Source of the DNA: an uncultured Bacilli bacterium
GTDB lineage: Bacteria > Bacillota_I > Bacilli_A > RF39 > UBA660
Assembly (NCBI GenBank): GCA_910579535.1
Contig: CAJTUR010000019.1
Coordinates: 1-32,417 of the forward strand
Direction: 5' to 3'
DNA: 32,417 bases
In this document: piece by piece, positions 1 to 8,761 of the stretch
Position numbering within the stretch: position 1 is the stretch's first letter
Layout of the letters: every line of letters begins with the position of its first letter
The notes under the pieces: model-generated
The model's database searches: none
What the model saw: only the letters and a program-made list of their open reading frames with translations
Told to the model about the DNA's origin: nothing
Position numbers and translations under genes: made by a program

Positions 1-1
1 A

Positions 2-889
2 AATATTACTCAAAAAGTAATATGGAATAAGGATACAAAAACCCACAATATTATTGAAGAAGGAATTTGCAAAGATTGTGGAGAAAAGGTTACAGTAGTA
101 CTAGAAAAAGATGTGGATTGTAATTCAGAATGGCATTATAATGTCGATGGTCGTGATATTTTTGAATGTTCAGATTGTTATCATGTATATGAAAATATTG
201 CACACAATCATAATCCAAAAGTTGAGACTATTCATGTAGAAACTAAAACTGATGATGGATGGTGTGTTAAAACAACAGCTGATTGTAAAACGTGTGGTGA
301 CAATTATATTGTCGGTGATCAATCAAGCCAAGATCATAATTTTGAATTTAAAGGTACAGAACCTTATTATAATCCAGAAACAGAGAATTTTGAAGAGAGA
401 GAGAAATGGGTTTGTGGTGATTGTTCTACTGTAGAGTACAAACCTGTTGATTCTGTTTTAGAAAATTCTTCTAATATTGAAGATGAAGTAAATACAACAG
501 AAGCTGAGTCTGAAACTGAGGAAAGTTCATCAGAAATCGAATCTGAAGCTGAAGAAAATTCATTAGAAGCTGAGTCTGAAACTGAGGAAAGTTCATCAGA
601 AATCGAATCTGAAGCTGAAGAAAATTCATTAGAAGTTGAATCTGAAGCTGAAGAAAATTCATCAGAAATTGAATCTGAAGCTGAAGAAAATTCATCAGAA
701 ATTGAAGAAGATTCAACAAATTCTCAAAAGTCATCTAATGAATCAAAAAATAAAGATAATCAAGTCGCATATTTGCAAGAGTTATGGCTGGCTTTAATAA
801 ATAAGAGAAATGCATCATTAAATGATGAAGTTTATATAGCTTGTTTGGATTCTAAAGGACCTGTTCGAACAAGAACTTTTAAAAAATAA
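2..889 (+). CDS. Cysteine-rich acidic-repeat protein, 5' end missing
   Basis: The reading frame is open from the left edge, so the true start lies outside the window; a GTG at 113 is in frame but is probably not the start. The visible part has CxxC pairs (CKDCG, CSDC, CKTCG, CGDC), alternating with histidine pairs (HNHN, DHNF) at intervals of about 50 residues. This looks like a repeated small metal-binding or disulphide module of the kind seen in gut surface proteins. A Glu/Ser repeat tract follows (503-706), then a 40-residue basic C-terminus. There is no sorting signal and no C-terminal membrane segment. The next gene, a SipW-type peptidase, starts 21 bases downstream, so it is likely the first visible gene of the surface cluster. 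Function unknown; an extracellular location is inference. Confidence 0.75.
   Translation, partial: NITQKVIWNKDTKTHNIIEEGICKDCGEKVTVVLEKDVDCNSEWHYNVDGRDIFECSDCYHVYENIAHNHNPKVETIHVETKTDDGWCVKTTADCKTCGDNYIVGDQSSQDHNFEFKGTEPYYNPETENFEEREKWVCGDCSTVEYKPVDSVLENSSNIEDEVNTTEAESETEESSSEIESEAEENSLEAESETEESSSEIESEAEENSLEVESEAEENSSEIESEAEENSSEIEEDSTNSQKSSNESKNKDNQVAYLQELWLALINKRNASLNDEVYIACLDSKGPVRTRTFKK
503..706 (+). repeat. Glu/Ser-coding tandem repeat (66 bp units, 33 bp half-units)
   Basis: Two 66-base units (503-568 and 569-634) are near identical and encode 22 residues of alternating Glu, Ser, Ala and Thr. They are followed by about two 33-base half-units of the form ESEAEENSSEI. The repeat stays in frame and encodes a strongly acidic, probably disordered spacer. 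Near identity at DNA level suggests recent expansion by slippage or recombination. Confidence 0.85.
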
Positions 890-910
890 GAATTATAGGG
901 GGTGAAGGTT

Positions 911-1831
911 ATGAAACATGAGAATAAAAAGAAATGGTATCAACAAGTTAGTAGTTGGGTTGTCATAGCTGCTTGTGTTATTTTGATTCCTGTCATTATC
1001 ATGAATTTAAGTATTATGTTTCAAGCTAAAGCTAATACAAATAAAGTTCCAAGCGTTTTTGGAATAAAGCCCTTTATGGTATTATCTGGGTCAATGGAAA
1101 GAGAAATAAAAAAAGGTGATTTAATCATCACCAAAGAAATTAATCCAGAAGAGTTAGAAATAGGCAAGATTATTGCTTTTAGAGATGCTGCTGGAACGGT
1201 TACAACACATAGAATTATTGATATTGTTGTAAAAGATGGAGAAACTTTCTTTATTACTAAAGGAGATAACAATTCAACTCAAGATCGTAATTTAGTAGGT
1301 TTAAAAGATGTGGAAGGAATCTATTTATTTAGAATTCCAGGTATTGGCTCAATGATGAAATCTTTATCTCAGACAACTACTATTATTATTTTAATTTTAC
1401 TTATTACTATTGTGTTTGTTGTTGGTTTTATAATATCAAATAAAAAATATGTTGAAGAAGAGCGTGCTGAATTTTTAGAATATAAGCGAAGAAAAGAAAT
1501 AGAAGCACGAAGAAGAGAAGGTATGAGAAGAGCAAATTCTAATTATAATTCGTCTCAAAGAGTTGCTCGTTCAATAAATAGAAATGATATAAATCGTGAT
1601 ACGAATAGGCGTAAGGTAAGTAATAATACAAACCGTATGGTGAATAAAACTAATGTTCAAAGTGATAAAGTAATTAGAAATCGTGAAGGGCAAGTTCGAA
1701 ATTCAGAGAATAGAATTTCTAGACCAACACAATCTAAGAATTTAAATAGAAATTATAGACAAAATGATAAAAATCATTATAATAATAGTTATAATCATAA
1801 AAATGACTCGGAAAATCGACGAAGCCGTTAA
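911..1831 (+). CDS. sipW: SipW-type signal peptidase I (first copy)
   Basis: Membrane serine peptidase that removes signal peptides from TasA/camelysin-like proteins. The ATG at 911 is preferred over the in-frame GTG at 902 because GGGGGTGAA lies just ahead of it. Order of parts: membrane segment at about residues 14-36; catalytic Ser61 in SGSM; His100 in THRI, where ordinary bacterial type I peptidases have Lys, which marks the ER/SipW type; a GDNN motif near 119; and a second membrane segment at about 156-176. The last 130 residues form a cytoplasmic tail rich in Arg, Asn and Ser, much longer than in Bacillus SipW and strongly basic. It lies directly upstream of a protein with a SipW-type signal, its likely substrate. 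Family assignment is strong; substrate pairing is inference. Confidence 0.92.
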   Translation: MKHENKKKWYQQVSSWVVIAACVILIPVIIMNLSIMFQAKANTNKVPSVFGIKPFMVLSGSMEREIKKGDLIITKEINPEELEIGKIIAFRDAAGTVTTHRIIDIVVKDGETFFITKGDNNSTQDRNLVGLKDVEGIYLFRIPGIGSMMKSLSQTTTIIILILLITIVFVVGFIISNKKYVEEERAEFLEYKRRKEIEARRREGMRRANSNYNSSQRVARSINRNDINRDTNRRKVSNNTNRMVNKTNVQSDKVIRNREGQVRNSENRISRPTQSKNLNRNYRQNDKNHYNNSYNHKNDSENRRSR

Positions 1832-1844
1832 AAGAAGTTGAAAA

Positions 1845-1864
1845 TTCTAAAAAATATTTTAGAA
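1845..1864 (+). promoter_or_regulatory. Intergenic hairpin between sipW copy 1 and the fibre-type gene
   Basis: TTCTAAAA and TTTTAGAA form a perfect 8-bp stem around a 4-base AATA loop, 13 bases after the stop of the peptidase gene. No T-run follows, so it is not a standard terminator. It could protect or mark the 5' end of the downstream transcript. Confidence 0.45.
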
Positions 1865-1932
1865 AGATGATCCCTGATAAACCCTTTTTTAAGAGTTTAT
1901 ATAAAGAATTGATGATAGGGGGAGGTGAAAAA

Positions 1933-3126
1933 ATGAAAAAGAAAATGACAGTTTTAGGTGGATTATTGCTTGCAGCTTTAGTATCAGCTTATTCAGTATG
2001 TGGAACTTATGCTAAATATGTGTCTTCATTTGATGCTGTTGATGAAGCTAGAGTTGCTAAATGGGACTTTAGTCTAGTTGGAAATTCAAGTAATAGCCGC
2101 TATGATATTGATTTATTTAAGGATTCTTATGAAATTACAAGTGGTGTAAACCCTTATACCTATGTAGTTTCTAGTGAAGCTGGTGTTAAGGTTGTTGCTC
2201 CAGGTACACAAGGTGAATATACTTATAATGTAGTTGGAACAGCTGAAACTAATTATACTGTTGATATGACTGTTGATATTGAAAATAATATTAAAATTGT
2301 TGATGATGTTTCTAATAAAGAAATTTATAATCCAATTTTATTTAGTATTGACGGTGGCAAAACTTGGATGACTGATACTAATTTAAAAAATAAATTAGAA
2401 ACTTTATTTAATAAAGGTACTGTGTATCCAGCAAATTTTGCTTTAGATACTAAATCTACTATTCAATGGAAATGGGCATTTGAGACAACTAAAGACATAA
2501 CAACTGGTAAAGATATTGTTGTTGATGCTGAAGGTAACGTACTTAAAAATTTTAAATCAAATGATACTTATGATACTGAATTAGCTAGAAAACAAGGAGA
2601 TATTAAAGTATCAGTTAATTTAACTGTTACTCAATCTAATCAACCAGCTACAGCAAAAATTCCAGCTGGAAATGGTTCAGCAACAATTGTTCCAGTTTTA
2701 ACTAAAAATGTATCAGCAACATCAATGAGAACTTTTGTTGGAAAAGGTTATGATGCTTCAAATACTTCAAATGTTAGATTTAATGGAAAATCATTAACTG
2801 GATCTATTGATTTAGTTACTGATGCTACTAAAAAAGCAAAATTAGATGCTTATTTTGGAGCAGCTAATGCAACAGGTTATTATTACCCAATTTCTATAGA
2901 AGTTCCTAAAGATAAAAATGGTATAAAAGTTTACTATGGTAAAAACGTACCTAAAGATATCTTAGTTAAGGATGGAAAATTAGACATCTTATTTGCTTTA
3001 AATCCAACTGCTAAAGCAGAGGATAAAATAATTCCAATTAAAGTAGTTATTGATACATTAGATGATGGTAGCGAAGTTACTCAAGACATCGTTGTTGATT
3101 ATTCTAATTTAGTATTTAATAATTAA
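1933..3126 (+). CDS. SipW-dependent exported protein, TasA/camelysin-like fibre candidate
   Basis: 397 aa. The ATG at 1933 is chosen over an upstream in-frame ATG at 1867 because the strong site GGGGGAGGTGA (1917-1927) precedes it. The N-terminus carries a Lys-rich start, a short hydrophobic core and a TYAKYVSSFDAVDEARVAKW-type junction, typical of alternate (SipW-cleaved) signals. The mature part is Thr/Asn/Val-rich and predicted to be mostly beta. A motif WKWAFET near residue 180 is shared with the C-terminus of the 1493-aa protein downstream (WEWAFET). There is no sortase signal and no C-terminal membrane anchor, which fits a secreted fibre or matrix subunit. It is the best candidate for the major structural subunit of the cluster, by position and by analogy with sipW-tasA; this is not proven by sequence. 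Confidence 0.8.
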   Translation: MKKKMTVLGGLLLAALVSAYSVCGTYAKYVSSFDAVDEARVAKWDFSLVGNSSNSRYDIDLFKDSYEITSGVNPYTYVVSSEAGVKVVAPGTQGEYTYNVVGTAETNYTVDMTVDIENNIKIVDDVSNKEIYNPILFSIDGGKTWMTDTNLKNKLETLFNKGTVYPANFALDTKSTIQWKWAFETTKDITTGKDIVVDAEGNVLKNFKSNDTYDTELARKQGDIKVSVNLTVTQSNQPATAKIPAGNGSATIVPVLTKNVSATSMRTFVGKGYDASNTSNVRFNGKSLTGSIDLVTDATKKAKLDAYFGAANATGYYYPISIEVPKDKNGIKVYYGKNVPKDILVKDGKLDILFALNPTAKAEDKIIPIKVVIDTLDDGSEVTQDIVVDYSNLVFNN

Positions 3127-3139
3127 TTGAATTATTAAA

Positions 3140-3195
3140 GGAAGTTTATTTAACTTCCAATTAAATCTATGAATTAGTCGTAGATTTAATTGGAA
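3140..3195 (+). promoter_or_regulatory. Two overlapping, mutually exclusive hairpins in the intergenic region
   Basis: Hairpin A pairs GGAAGTT (3140-3146) with AACTTCC (3152-3158). Hairpin B pairs TTCCAATTAAATCTA (3155-3169) with its exact complement at 3181-3195, and can be extended inward by three pairs (one a G-U) to leave a 5-base loop. The two share bases 3155-3158, so they cannot both form. Neither is followed by a T-run. The position between a likely abundant subunit gene and a giant gene suggests RNA processing, a stability barrier or attenuation rather than simple termination. Confidence 0.7.
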
Positions 3196-3223
3196 ACTAA
3201 ATATTTGAAGGGGGATGATGATT

Positions 3224-6200
3224 ATGACAAGAGGTTTTGATTATGAAAAGTATAACAATGATAAGAATGAAAGAAAGTTAAATAAAAGAAAAGTTTTGAC
3301 GATGATTATTATCATAATCATCATTATTTTATTACTTATTACAAGTTGTAGTTGTACTTCTGGTTTTTTTGGAAGAATTGGTAATCCTTTTGGAAATGAA
3401 GGAGAACATACTGTTGAACCAGATACTAATGATAAAGAAATTATTCGAAATAAATATTTAAAATTTGATTCAGATAATGTAGAGATGTCTTTAAGTGATT
3501 TAAATTATAAACTTTCTTATTCCTATGAATATATTATACCCAAAAGTTTAACTTGTACTACAAGTGATGCAACAATTGCTACTTGTTATGTAGAAAATGG
3601 TTATGTGGTGATTAATCCTAAAAGTGAGGGAACTGTGACCATTACTTTATCAGGAGAAGCTAATGATAAGAAATATGAAGCAACGGCTACGGTTACCATC
3701 ACGAATTCTAAGCGTTATATCCAATTATCAGATGAAAAAGGAACCATTGATTTAAGAAAATCTTCTATTAAAAGAATTACCTTTGATTTAATAGGATTAG
3801 ATGGTGAAGTGAAGGTTTCATCAAGCAATGAGAAAGTGGCTCGTGTTCATTTGAGTAAAGAAGGGGTCATTACCATTACTGGTAAAGCTGTTGGAACGTC
3901 TGATATCATCGTCACTTTGGAGTATAATGGCAAAGTATATGAAGCTATCTATCGATTAACAGTAATAAATGGGTCACAGGGTCCAAGTGTAAAGCCAGGA
4001 GATCCAAATCAACCTAATGAACCAAATGGAGAGATTAAAAGTAGTGATAGTTCATTAAGAGTATTAAAACCGAATCATGGAAGCATTGATTTTAATTCTA
4101 CGACCTATAATTATACTATGGGTTTCTCATGGTGGAGATGGCATTTAGGTTTTACAGCGATTCCAAATAGTGATAAGGCAACCGTTCAATATTTTTATAA
4201 TGGAAATGTTGTGGATGATTTAGATCGTCTTAAATTAAACGTTGGAGAAAATATTGTACGAATTGTAGTGACCGCTGAAGATGGAAGTACTTCTATTTAT
4301 GAAGTTGTCGTTAATCGAGCTCAATCTAGTAATAATTATTTGAAGAAATTAGAAACCAGTGTAGGACAGTTAACACCAAGTTTTGATAAACAAAAATTAC
4401 ATTATGAATTGTTGGTTGGAAACAGTGTGGAAAAATTAACCTTAAATGCTGTTCCATATCGAAAAAAATCAACTGTTTATTATACTTTTAATGGTCAAAG
4501 TGTTGGTTCACTTAATGATTTACAATTAAATGTAGGTGTGAATACTGTTACTATTACAGTTGTTGCTCCAGATGGTAAAAGTGTAAGAGTTTATGATGTG
4601 AAAATTATTAGAGAGAAAGCAAGCAGTGAATTAGATGGTGATAATACTTTAAAAACATTGAATGTTTCTAAAGGTGATCCTCTTCATTTCGATCCAATGA
4701 ATAATGGTCCTTATTACGTTAATGTTGGAGCTGGGGTTAGTGATGTTGCTGTTACAGCGATTCCAAATAGTGATAAAATAAAAGATATTACTTATTCTTT
4801 TAATAGTCAAAAAATTGATTCTTTGGATTCTTTGAATTTAAAGAGTGGCGATAATAAGTTAGAAATTACTGTTACTGCTGAAGATGGAAGTAAAAGAACG
4901 TATGTGGTCATTATTAATAAAGCAGCAAAGGATAATTCAAATACTTTAATGATGATTACTACTAATAAGGGAACCCTTACTCCAGCGTTTGATTCGAATC
5001 ATAGTCATTATAAAGTTTATGTTAAAGAAAGTGATCAATTTATTACTTTAACAGCTACAACAACTGATAAAAACGCAACTTTATCTTATATATATAACAA
5101 TAATAAGGTAAATAGTTTAACGGATTTAAGATTAGAAGAAGGAACAAATACAGTTCAGATTTTAGTAACGAGTGCATCAGGTGTGGGTAGAACGTATATT
5201 GTTGATATAATTAAACCAGTTTCTCCAAAGAGTAATAATAATTATCTTGAAAAAATAGAAACTGAACCAAATTTAAATATTACTTTTGACAAAGAAACCA
5301 AAGATCCTATTCGAGTAAGTGTTAAAAGCGATGTTGATAAAATTAATTTAAAAGGAATTCCAGAAGATAAAGAACACGCTCAGGTAAAATACATTGTGGG
5401 AAATGAAGTTTTTGATCATTTAAATGATTTACCACTTCAGTTAGGAGATAATGAAATTATTATAAGAGTTACTGCTGAGGATGGAAGTACTCGAGATTAT
5501 CAAGTCATTATTAATCGTTCTGATTTATTTTTGGAAAGCTTAAAAGATAGTTATAAAAAATTAGATGCTTTATTTAAAAAAGATCAATTAACTTATCAAA
5601 TTGAATTAGATTCTAGTAAGGATAAAATTAGTATTTATCCAGAATTTAAAAAAGATTTAAATGTGACTTTTAAGGTTTGTAAAGTTGTAGACGGTGAAGA
5701 AAAGGATTGTCAGTCTCGTACAGACTTAAATGATGTTCCACTTGATTATGGTACAAATCGTGTGTTTATTACTTTAGAAAAAAATAATGAGTCTAAGAGT
5801 TATGTTGTTGATGTTTATCGTACACCATTGAGTACAGAAAATCGATTGGATTCGATTGAAGTAAAAGATGATTCATCCCTTACTTTAAAACCAGAGTTTC
5901 ATCCAGATTTAAATGACTATACACTTACTGTTCCTTATGATAAAAAAGAGATTACTTTAGAGGTTACGAAAAAAGATCCAAATAGTAAAGTGACAGTTGA
6001 GTACGAATACAATGGTGTCAAATATGATCGTTTGGAAGATTTACCTCTTAAGGAAGGTAAAAATGATATAAAAATTATTGTAACAAGTGAATCTGGAGAA
6101 GATAATGTTTATACTGTTCATGTTCATCGTCCAACACGAGTAATAGAATTTGAAAGGACTTCGTATGATTTGCCTATTGGAAAGAATCATACTCTTCCTT

Positions 6201-7705
6201 ATAAAATATATGAAATTGACTCAGATGGTAATCGTGAAGATGTGACAGAAAAAGTAAGTTATAAAGAAGTAGAAGCTCTTTTTGAAGATTCGCTTTTAAG
6301 TGAAGTTGCTGTTATAGAAAATGGTTGGATTCAAATTAAACCAGATGCTCAAGATTTAGATAAAGAAACTTCTTTGAAAGTTTCTTATGATGGAAAAGAA
6401 GCAACAGTACAAATTCGATTTACTCAAGAAGACTATTATGTTTCTTCTCCAAGTTTGGATTATCAAATGAGTTTATCTAGTTCAGATCTTGTTAACAATG
6501 TTAAAGAAATTACTCTTAATACAAATTTATTTAGTAGGTTAGTTACAAAAGAAATAAATGGTAATGCTTTAATTCTTAAATCAGATCAAGATAAATATAT
6601 TAAAATTGAAATTGTAAGTGGTTCAGAATTGGTTACTCTTGATTATAAAGAAACGAATGAAATGGGACCTAATTCTTTAGCGCTTTTAGTTACAGCTTTA
6701 AAAGAAGGGACCGTTAAATTTAAAGTGACGATGGGAGCTTATGGAAATGTTCTCACTGAACCTAATCAAAGTCTAGACATTATTTTAACGATTGTTAATA
6801 AAAAAGTTTTAGTTCTTGATGGAAATGGTGGAATTTACAACTTGCTTACGAATCGTTACACTTTCTTAATTGGTGAAAATGAAAGTGTGGATTTAAGTGA
6901 ATATGTTGTTCCATATAAGGAAAGTGATGTACCTTGTCAAGTCTACAAGTTCTTGGGATACAGCCAAAATAAAGAAAGCAAGGTTGCTGATAAAGGGTTA
7001 GAAGTACAAGAAATTGATAATCAAAAAGTGGTTTCTTATATTGTTAAAGATTTAGAAAAAGATTTAACTTTATATGCTATTTATAGCGAAGAATTAGAAG
7101 AGAAGGAACCAGAAAAGAAAGAGTTATGGTTAGTGGATATTCCATTGTTCCATAATGAAGAATATTTTAGTAAATATAATGAAGATAAAGTGATTTATCC
7201 AGGTGCGAAAGGTTATTATACAGAAAAAATAAAAAATGAAACAGATAAAACTATAACGATTACCAATTTAATCTTGAAGGAAGATACAATTTGTATTCCA
7301 AATAAAGGATGTTTAAATATGGGGTATGTTATAAGGTTTTATCCAAAAGAAGATACAAGAGCGACTTATTTAATTGGAGGAGAAAATAAATATGAAGTAT
7401 TAAATAAGAAAGCTTTTAGTATAAATGATAGTGAAAATTATCGAAATATGAGTACAAATGATGCCTTAGGAACGAGAGGGATCAGTCGATTAAACATCAG
7501 TAATCAGTCTATTGTTCTAAAACCAAATGAAGAGATAGATTTGTTTATTGCTTGGGAATGGGCCTTTGAGACAGGGGATGTGTCTGATGATCTATTAGAT
7601 ACACAAATTGGAGAGTATGCAAGTCAAATTAAGGATACTTTAAATGACCGTTATCGTTTCTATTTAGGCTTTCAATTTGAAGTAGAAGATATTTGTGCTC
7701 CATAA
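3224..7705 (+). CDS. Giant membrane-anchored modular surface protein (Ig-like, cadherin-like, InlB-like, TasA-like domains)
   Basis: 1493 aa. ATGs at 3215, 3218 and 3224 are in frame; 3224 has the best spacing from AGGGGG (3209-3214). A basic N-terminus and one long hydrophobic segment (residues 24-40, a run of Ile) are followed by Cys residues. Next come two Big_2-like Ig domains (about 75-245). Seven cadherin-like beta-sandwich repeats of about 95-100 residues (about 273-969) each end in forms of AEDGS followed by Y-x-V. Then there is a less clear beta region, an InlB/Listeria-Bacteroides-type repeat (about 1194-1289, LDGNGG to LTLYAIYSE) and a C-terminal domain with WEWAFET and DTQIGEY, matching TasA-like proteins. 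It is probably a long stalk projecting from the membrane with a fibre-compatible tip. A second sipW gene follows 20 bases later. Confidence 0.88.
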   Translation: MTRGFDYEKYNNDKNERKLNKRKVLTMIIIIIIIILLLITSCSCTSGFFGRIGNPFGNEGEHTVEPDTNDKEIIRNKYLKFDSDNVEMSLSDLNYKLSYSYEYIIPKSLTCTTSDATIATCYVENGYVVINPKSEGTVTITLSGEANDKKYEATATVTITNSKRYIQLSDEKGTIDLRKSSIKRITFDLIGLDGEVKVSSSNEKVARVHLSKEGVITITGKAVGTSDIIVTLEYNGKVYEAIYRLTVINGSQGPSVKPGDPNQPNEPNGEIKSSDSSLRVLKPNHGSIDFNSTTYNYTMGFSWWRWHLGFTAIPNSDKATVQYFYNGNVVDDLDRLKLNVGENIVRIVVTAEDGSTSIYEVVVNRAQSSNNYLKKLETSVGQLTPSFDKQKLHYELLVGNSVEKLTLNAVPYRKKSTVYYTFNGQSVGSLNDLQLNVGVNTVTITVVAPDGKSVRVYDVKIIREKASSELDGDNTLKTLNVSKGDPLHFDPMNNGPYYVNVGAGVSDVAVTAIPNSDKIKDITYSFNSQKIDSLDSLNLKSGDNKLEITVTAEDGSKRTYVVIINKAAKDNSNTLMMITTNKGTLTPAFDSNHSHYKVYVKESDQFITLTATTTDKNATLSYIYNNNKVNSLTDLRLEEGTNTVQILVTSASGVGRTYIVDIIKPVSPKSNNNYLEKIETEPNLNITFDKETKDPIRVSVKSDVDKINLKGIPEDKEHAQVKYIVGNEVFDHLNDLPLQLGDNEIIIRVTAEDGSTRDYQVIINRSDLFLESLKDSYKKLDALFKKDQLTYQIELDSSKDKISIYPEFKKDLNVTFKVCKVVDGEEKDCQSRTDLNDVPLDYGTNRVFITLEKNNESKSYVVDVYRTPLSTENRLDSIEVKDDSSLTLKPEFHPDLNDYTLTVPYDKKEITLEVTKKDPNSKVTVEYEYNGVKYDRLEDLPLKEGKNDIKIIVTSESGEDNVYTVHVHRPTRVIEFERTSYDLPIGKNHTLPYKIYEIDSDGNREDVTEKVSYKEVEALFEDSLLSEVAVIENGWIQIKPDAQDLDKETSLKVSYDGKEATVQIRFTQEDYYVSSPSLDYQMSLSSSDLVNNVKEITLNTNLFSRLVTKEINGNALILKSDQDKYIKIEIVSGSELVTLDYKETNEMGPNSLALLVTALKEGTVKFKVTMGAYGNVLTEPNQSLDIILTIVNKKVLVLDGNGGIYNLLTNRYTFLIGENESVDLSEYVVPYKESDVPCQVYKFLGYSQNKESKVADKGLEVQEIDNQKVVSYIVKDLEKDLTLYAIYSEELEEKEPEKKELWLVDIPLFHNEEYFSKYNEDKVIYPGAKGYYTEKIKNETDKTITITNLILKEDTICIPNKGCLNMGYVIRFYPKEDTRATYLIGGENKYEVLNKKAFSINDSENYRNMSTNDALGTRGISRLNISNQSIVLKPNEEIDLFIAWEWAFETGDVSDDLLDTQIGEYASQIKDTLNDRYRFYLGFQFEVEDICAP
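4152..4776 (+). repeat. Exact 25-bp repeat exactly 600 bp apart within cadherin-like repeats 1 and 3
   Basis: The same 25 bases (4152-4176 and 4752-4776), coding for TAIPNSD, occur exactly 200 codons apart in the first and third cadherin-like domains. Related AEDGS-coding segments recur at about 4274, 4877 and 5477. Identity at DNA level in otherwise diverged domains suggests recent duplication or gene conversion. Confidence 0.8.
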
Positions 7706-7725
7706 GAAAATTAGGGGGGAATAAA

Positions 7726-8751
7726 ATGAAAGTAGTAAAAAGGGTTTTAGTGACCTTTATAACCACTTTATTGGTTGTTTTACTTATCATTAATGTTTAT
7801 AGTTTTATTTCTATTAAATTAATGAAGAAGGACTTGGCTACTGTTTTTGGGTATTCAGCTTTGGAAGTGGTTAGTGGATCGATGGAACCAACGATTCATA
7901 TTGGTGATTTAATTTTTATTGATACTAAATCAAACGATTTTAGTGTGAATGATATTGTTACCTTTTATGATCAACAAGGAAATTTTGTTACTCATCGAAT
8001 TGTTTCAATACAAGATGGTAAAGTCGTGACAAAAGGTGATAATAATAATTCTATTGATGAACGTTTTTCCGTAGATAAAATTGTTGGAAAATGTGTATAT
8101 ATTTTCAATAATGGAGGAAAAATCATTAGTGCATTTCGAAGTCCATTAGCTATAGGAATGATTTTTGTGACAGGAGTACTAGCTTGTATCTATTTGAGTT
8201 TAGATAAAAATGGTAAGCCGATACTTACTGAGGAAGAGAGGGAATTGGATATGTTTAAGAAAAGTAAAAAATTTACTGGCTTTGATGAAAATGATGAATT
8301 TAATGAATTTGATGAAGAATTAGATTTACAATTTAATGAAGATTATGATGAATTGGAAGGAACAGAAGAAGATTCATTTGATGATTACTATGATGAAGAA
8401 GTAATTGAAGATAATTATTATGAAGAAGAGGAAGAATTGCAATTAGAAGAAGTGGTTAAGGAAATTGAAGATAATAAGGAGAGCAATAATATGAGTAATA
8501 TTACTACTTTAGAAGAGTTTAGAAGATATAAAGAAGCAAAAGAACTTGAAGAATTTAGAAAATATAAGGAAGAAAAAGAACTTGAAGAATTTAGAAAATA
8601 TAAGGAAGAAAAAGAACTTGAAGAATTTAGACAATATGAAGCTTCTATGAAGAAGAATAGTTATCAACCACCAGAGAATAGAAAAAACAATTATCATAAA
8701 AATTCTAATGGTTATAAAAAATATAATAAAGATTATAAAAAGAAAAATTAG
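7726..8751 (+). CDS. sipW: SipW-type signal peptidase I (second copy) with acidic tail and coiled-coil repeats
   Basis: 341 aa. Starts at ATG 7726, behind TTAGGGGGGA. Membrane segment at about 7-29; catalytic Ser52 in SGSM; His90 in THRI; Asp105 in KGDNNN; second membrane segment at about 141-158. The remaining 180 residues are predicted to be cytoplasmic. They comprise a very acidic Asp/Glu tract (about 185-250), charged heptad-like repeats LEEFRKYKEEKE (about 262-300) and a Lys/Asn-rich end. The catalytic part resembles the first copy, but the tail has the opposite charge. An in-frame ATG at 8491 with its own AAGGAG site could give a separate 86-residue tail product. The gene sits between the giant protein and two further SipW-type export substrates, which it may process. 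Confidence 0.92.
   Translation: MKVVKRVLVTFITTLLVVLLIINVYSFISIKLMKKDLATVFGYSALEVVSGSMEPTIHIGDLIFIDTKSNDFSVNDIVTFYDQQGNFVTHRIVSIQDGKVVTKGDNNNSIDERFSVDKIVGKCVYIFNNGGKIISAFRSPLAIGMIFVTGVLACIYLSLDKNGKPILTEEERELDMFKKSKKFTGFDENDEFNEFDEELDLQFNEDYDELEGTEEDSFDDYYDEEVIEDNYYEEEEELQLEEVVKEIEDNKESNNMSNITTLEEFRRYKEAKELEEFRKYKEEKELEEFRKYKEEKELEEFRQYEASMKKNSYQPPENRKNNYHKNSNGYKKYNKDYKKKN
8509..8640 (+). repeat. 36-bp tandem repeat encoding LEEFRKYKEEKE
   Basis: Units at 8509-8544 (diverged), 8545-8580 and 8581-8616 (identical), with a partial unit to 8640. Each encodes 12 charged residues likely to form a helical or coiled-coil segment in the cytoplasmic tail of the second signal peptidase. Confidence 0.9.
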
Positions 8752-8761
8752 GTGAAGAAAA

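Noticed and set aside
471..734. Minus-strand frame opposite the Glu/Ser repeats
   Set aside because: Mirror of a low-complexity tract; Leu/Phe/Gln repeats without ribosome binding site.
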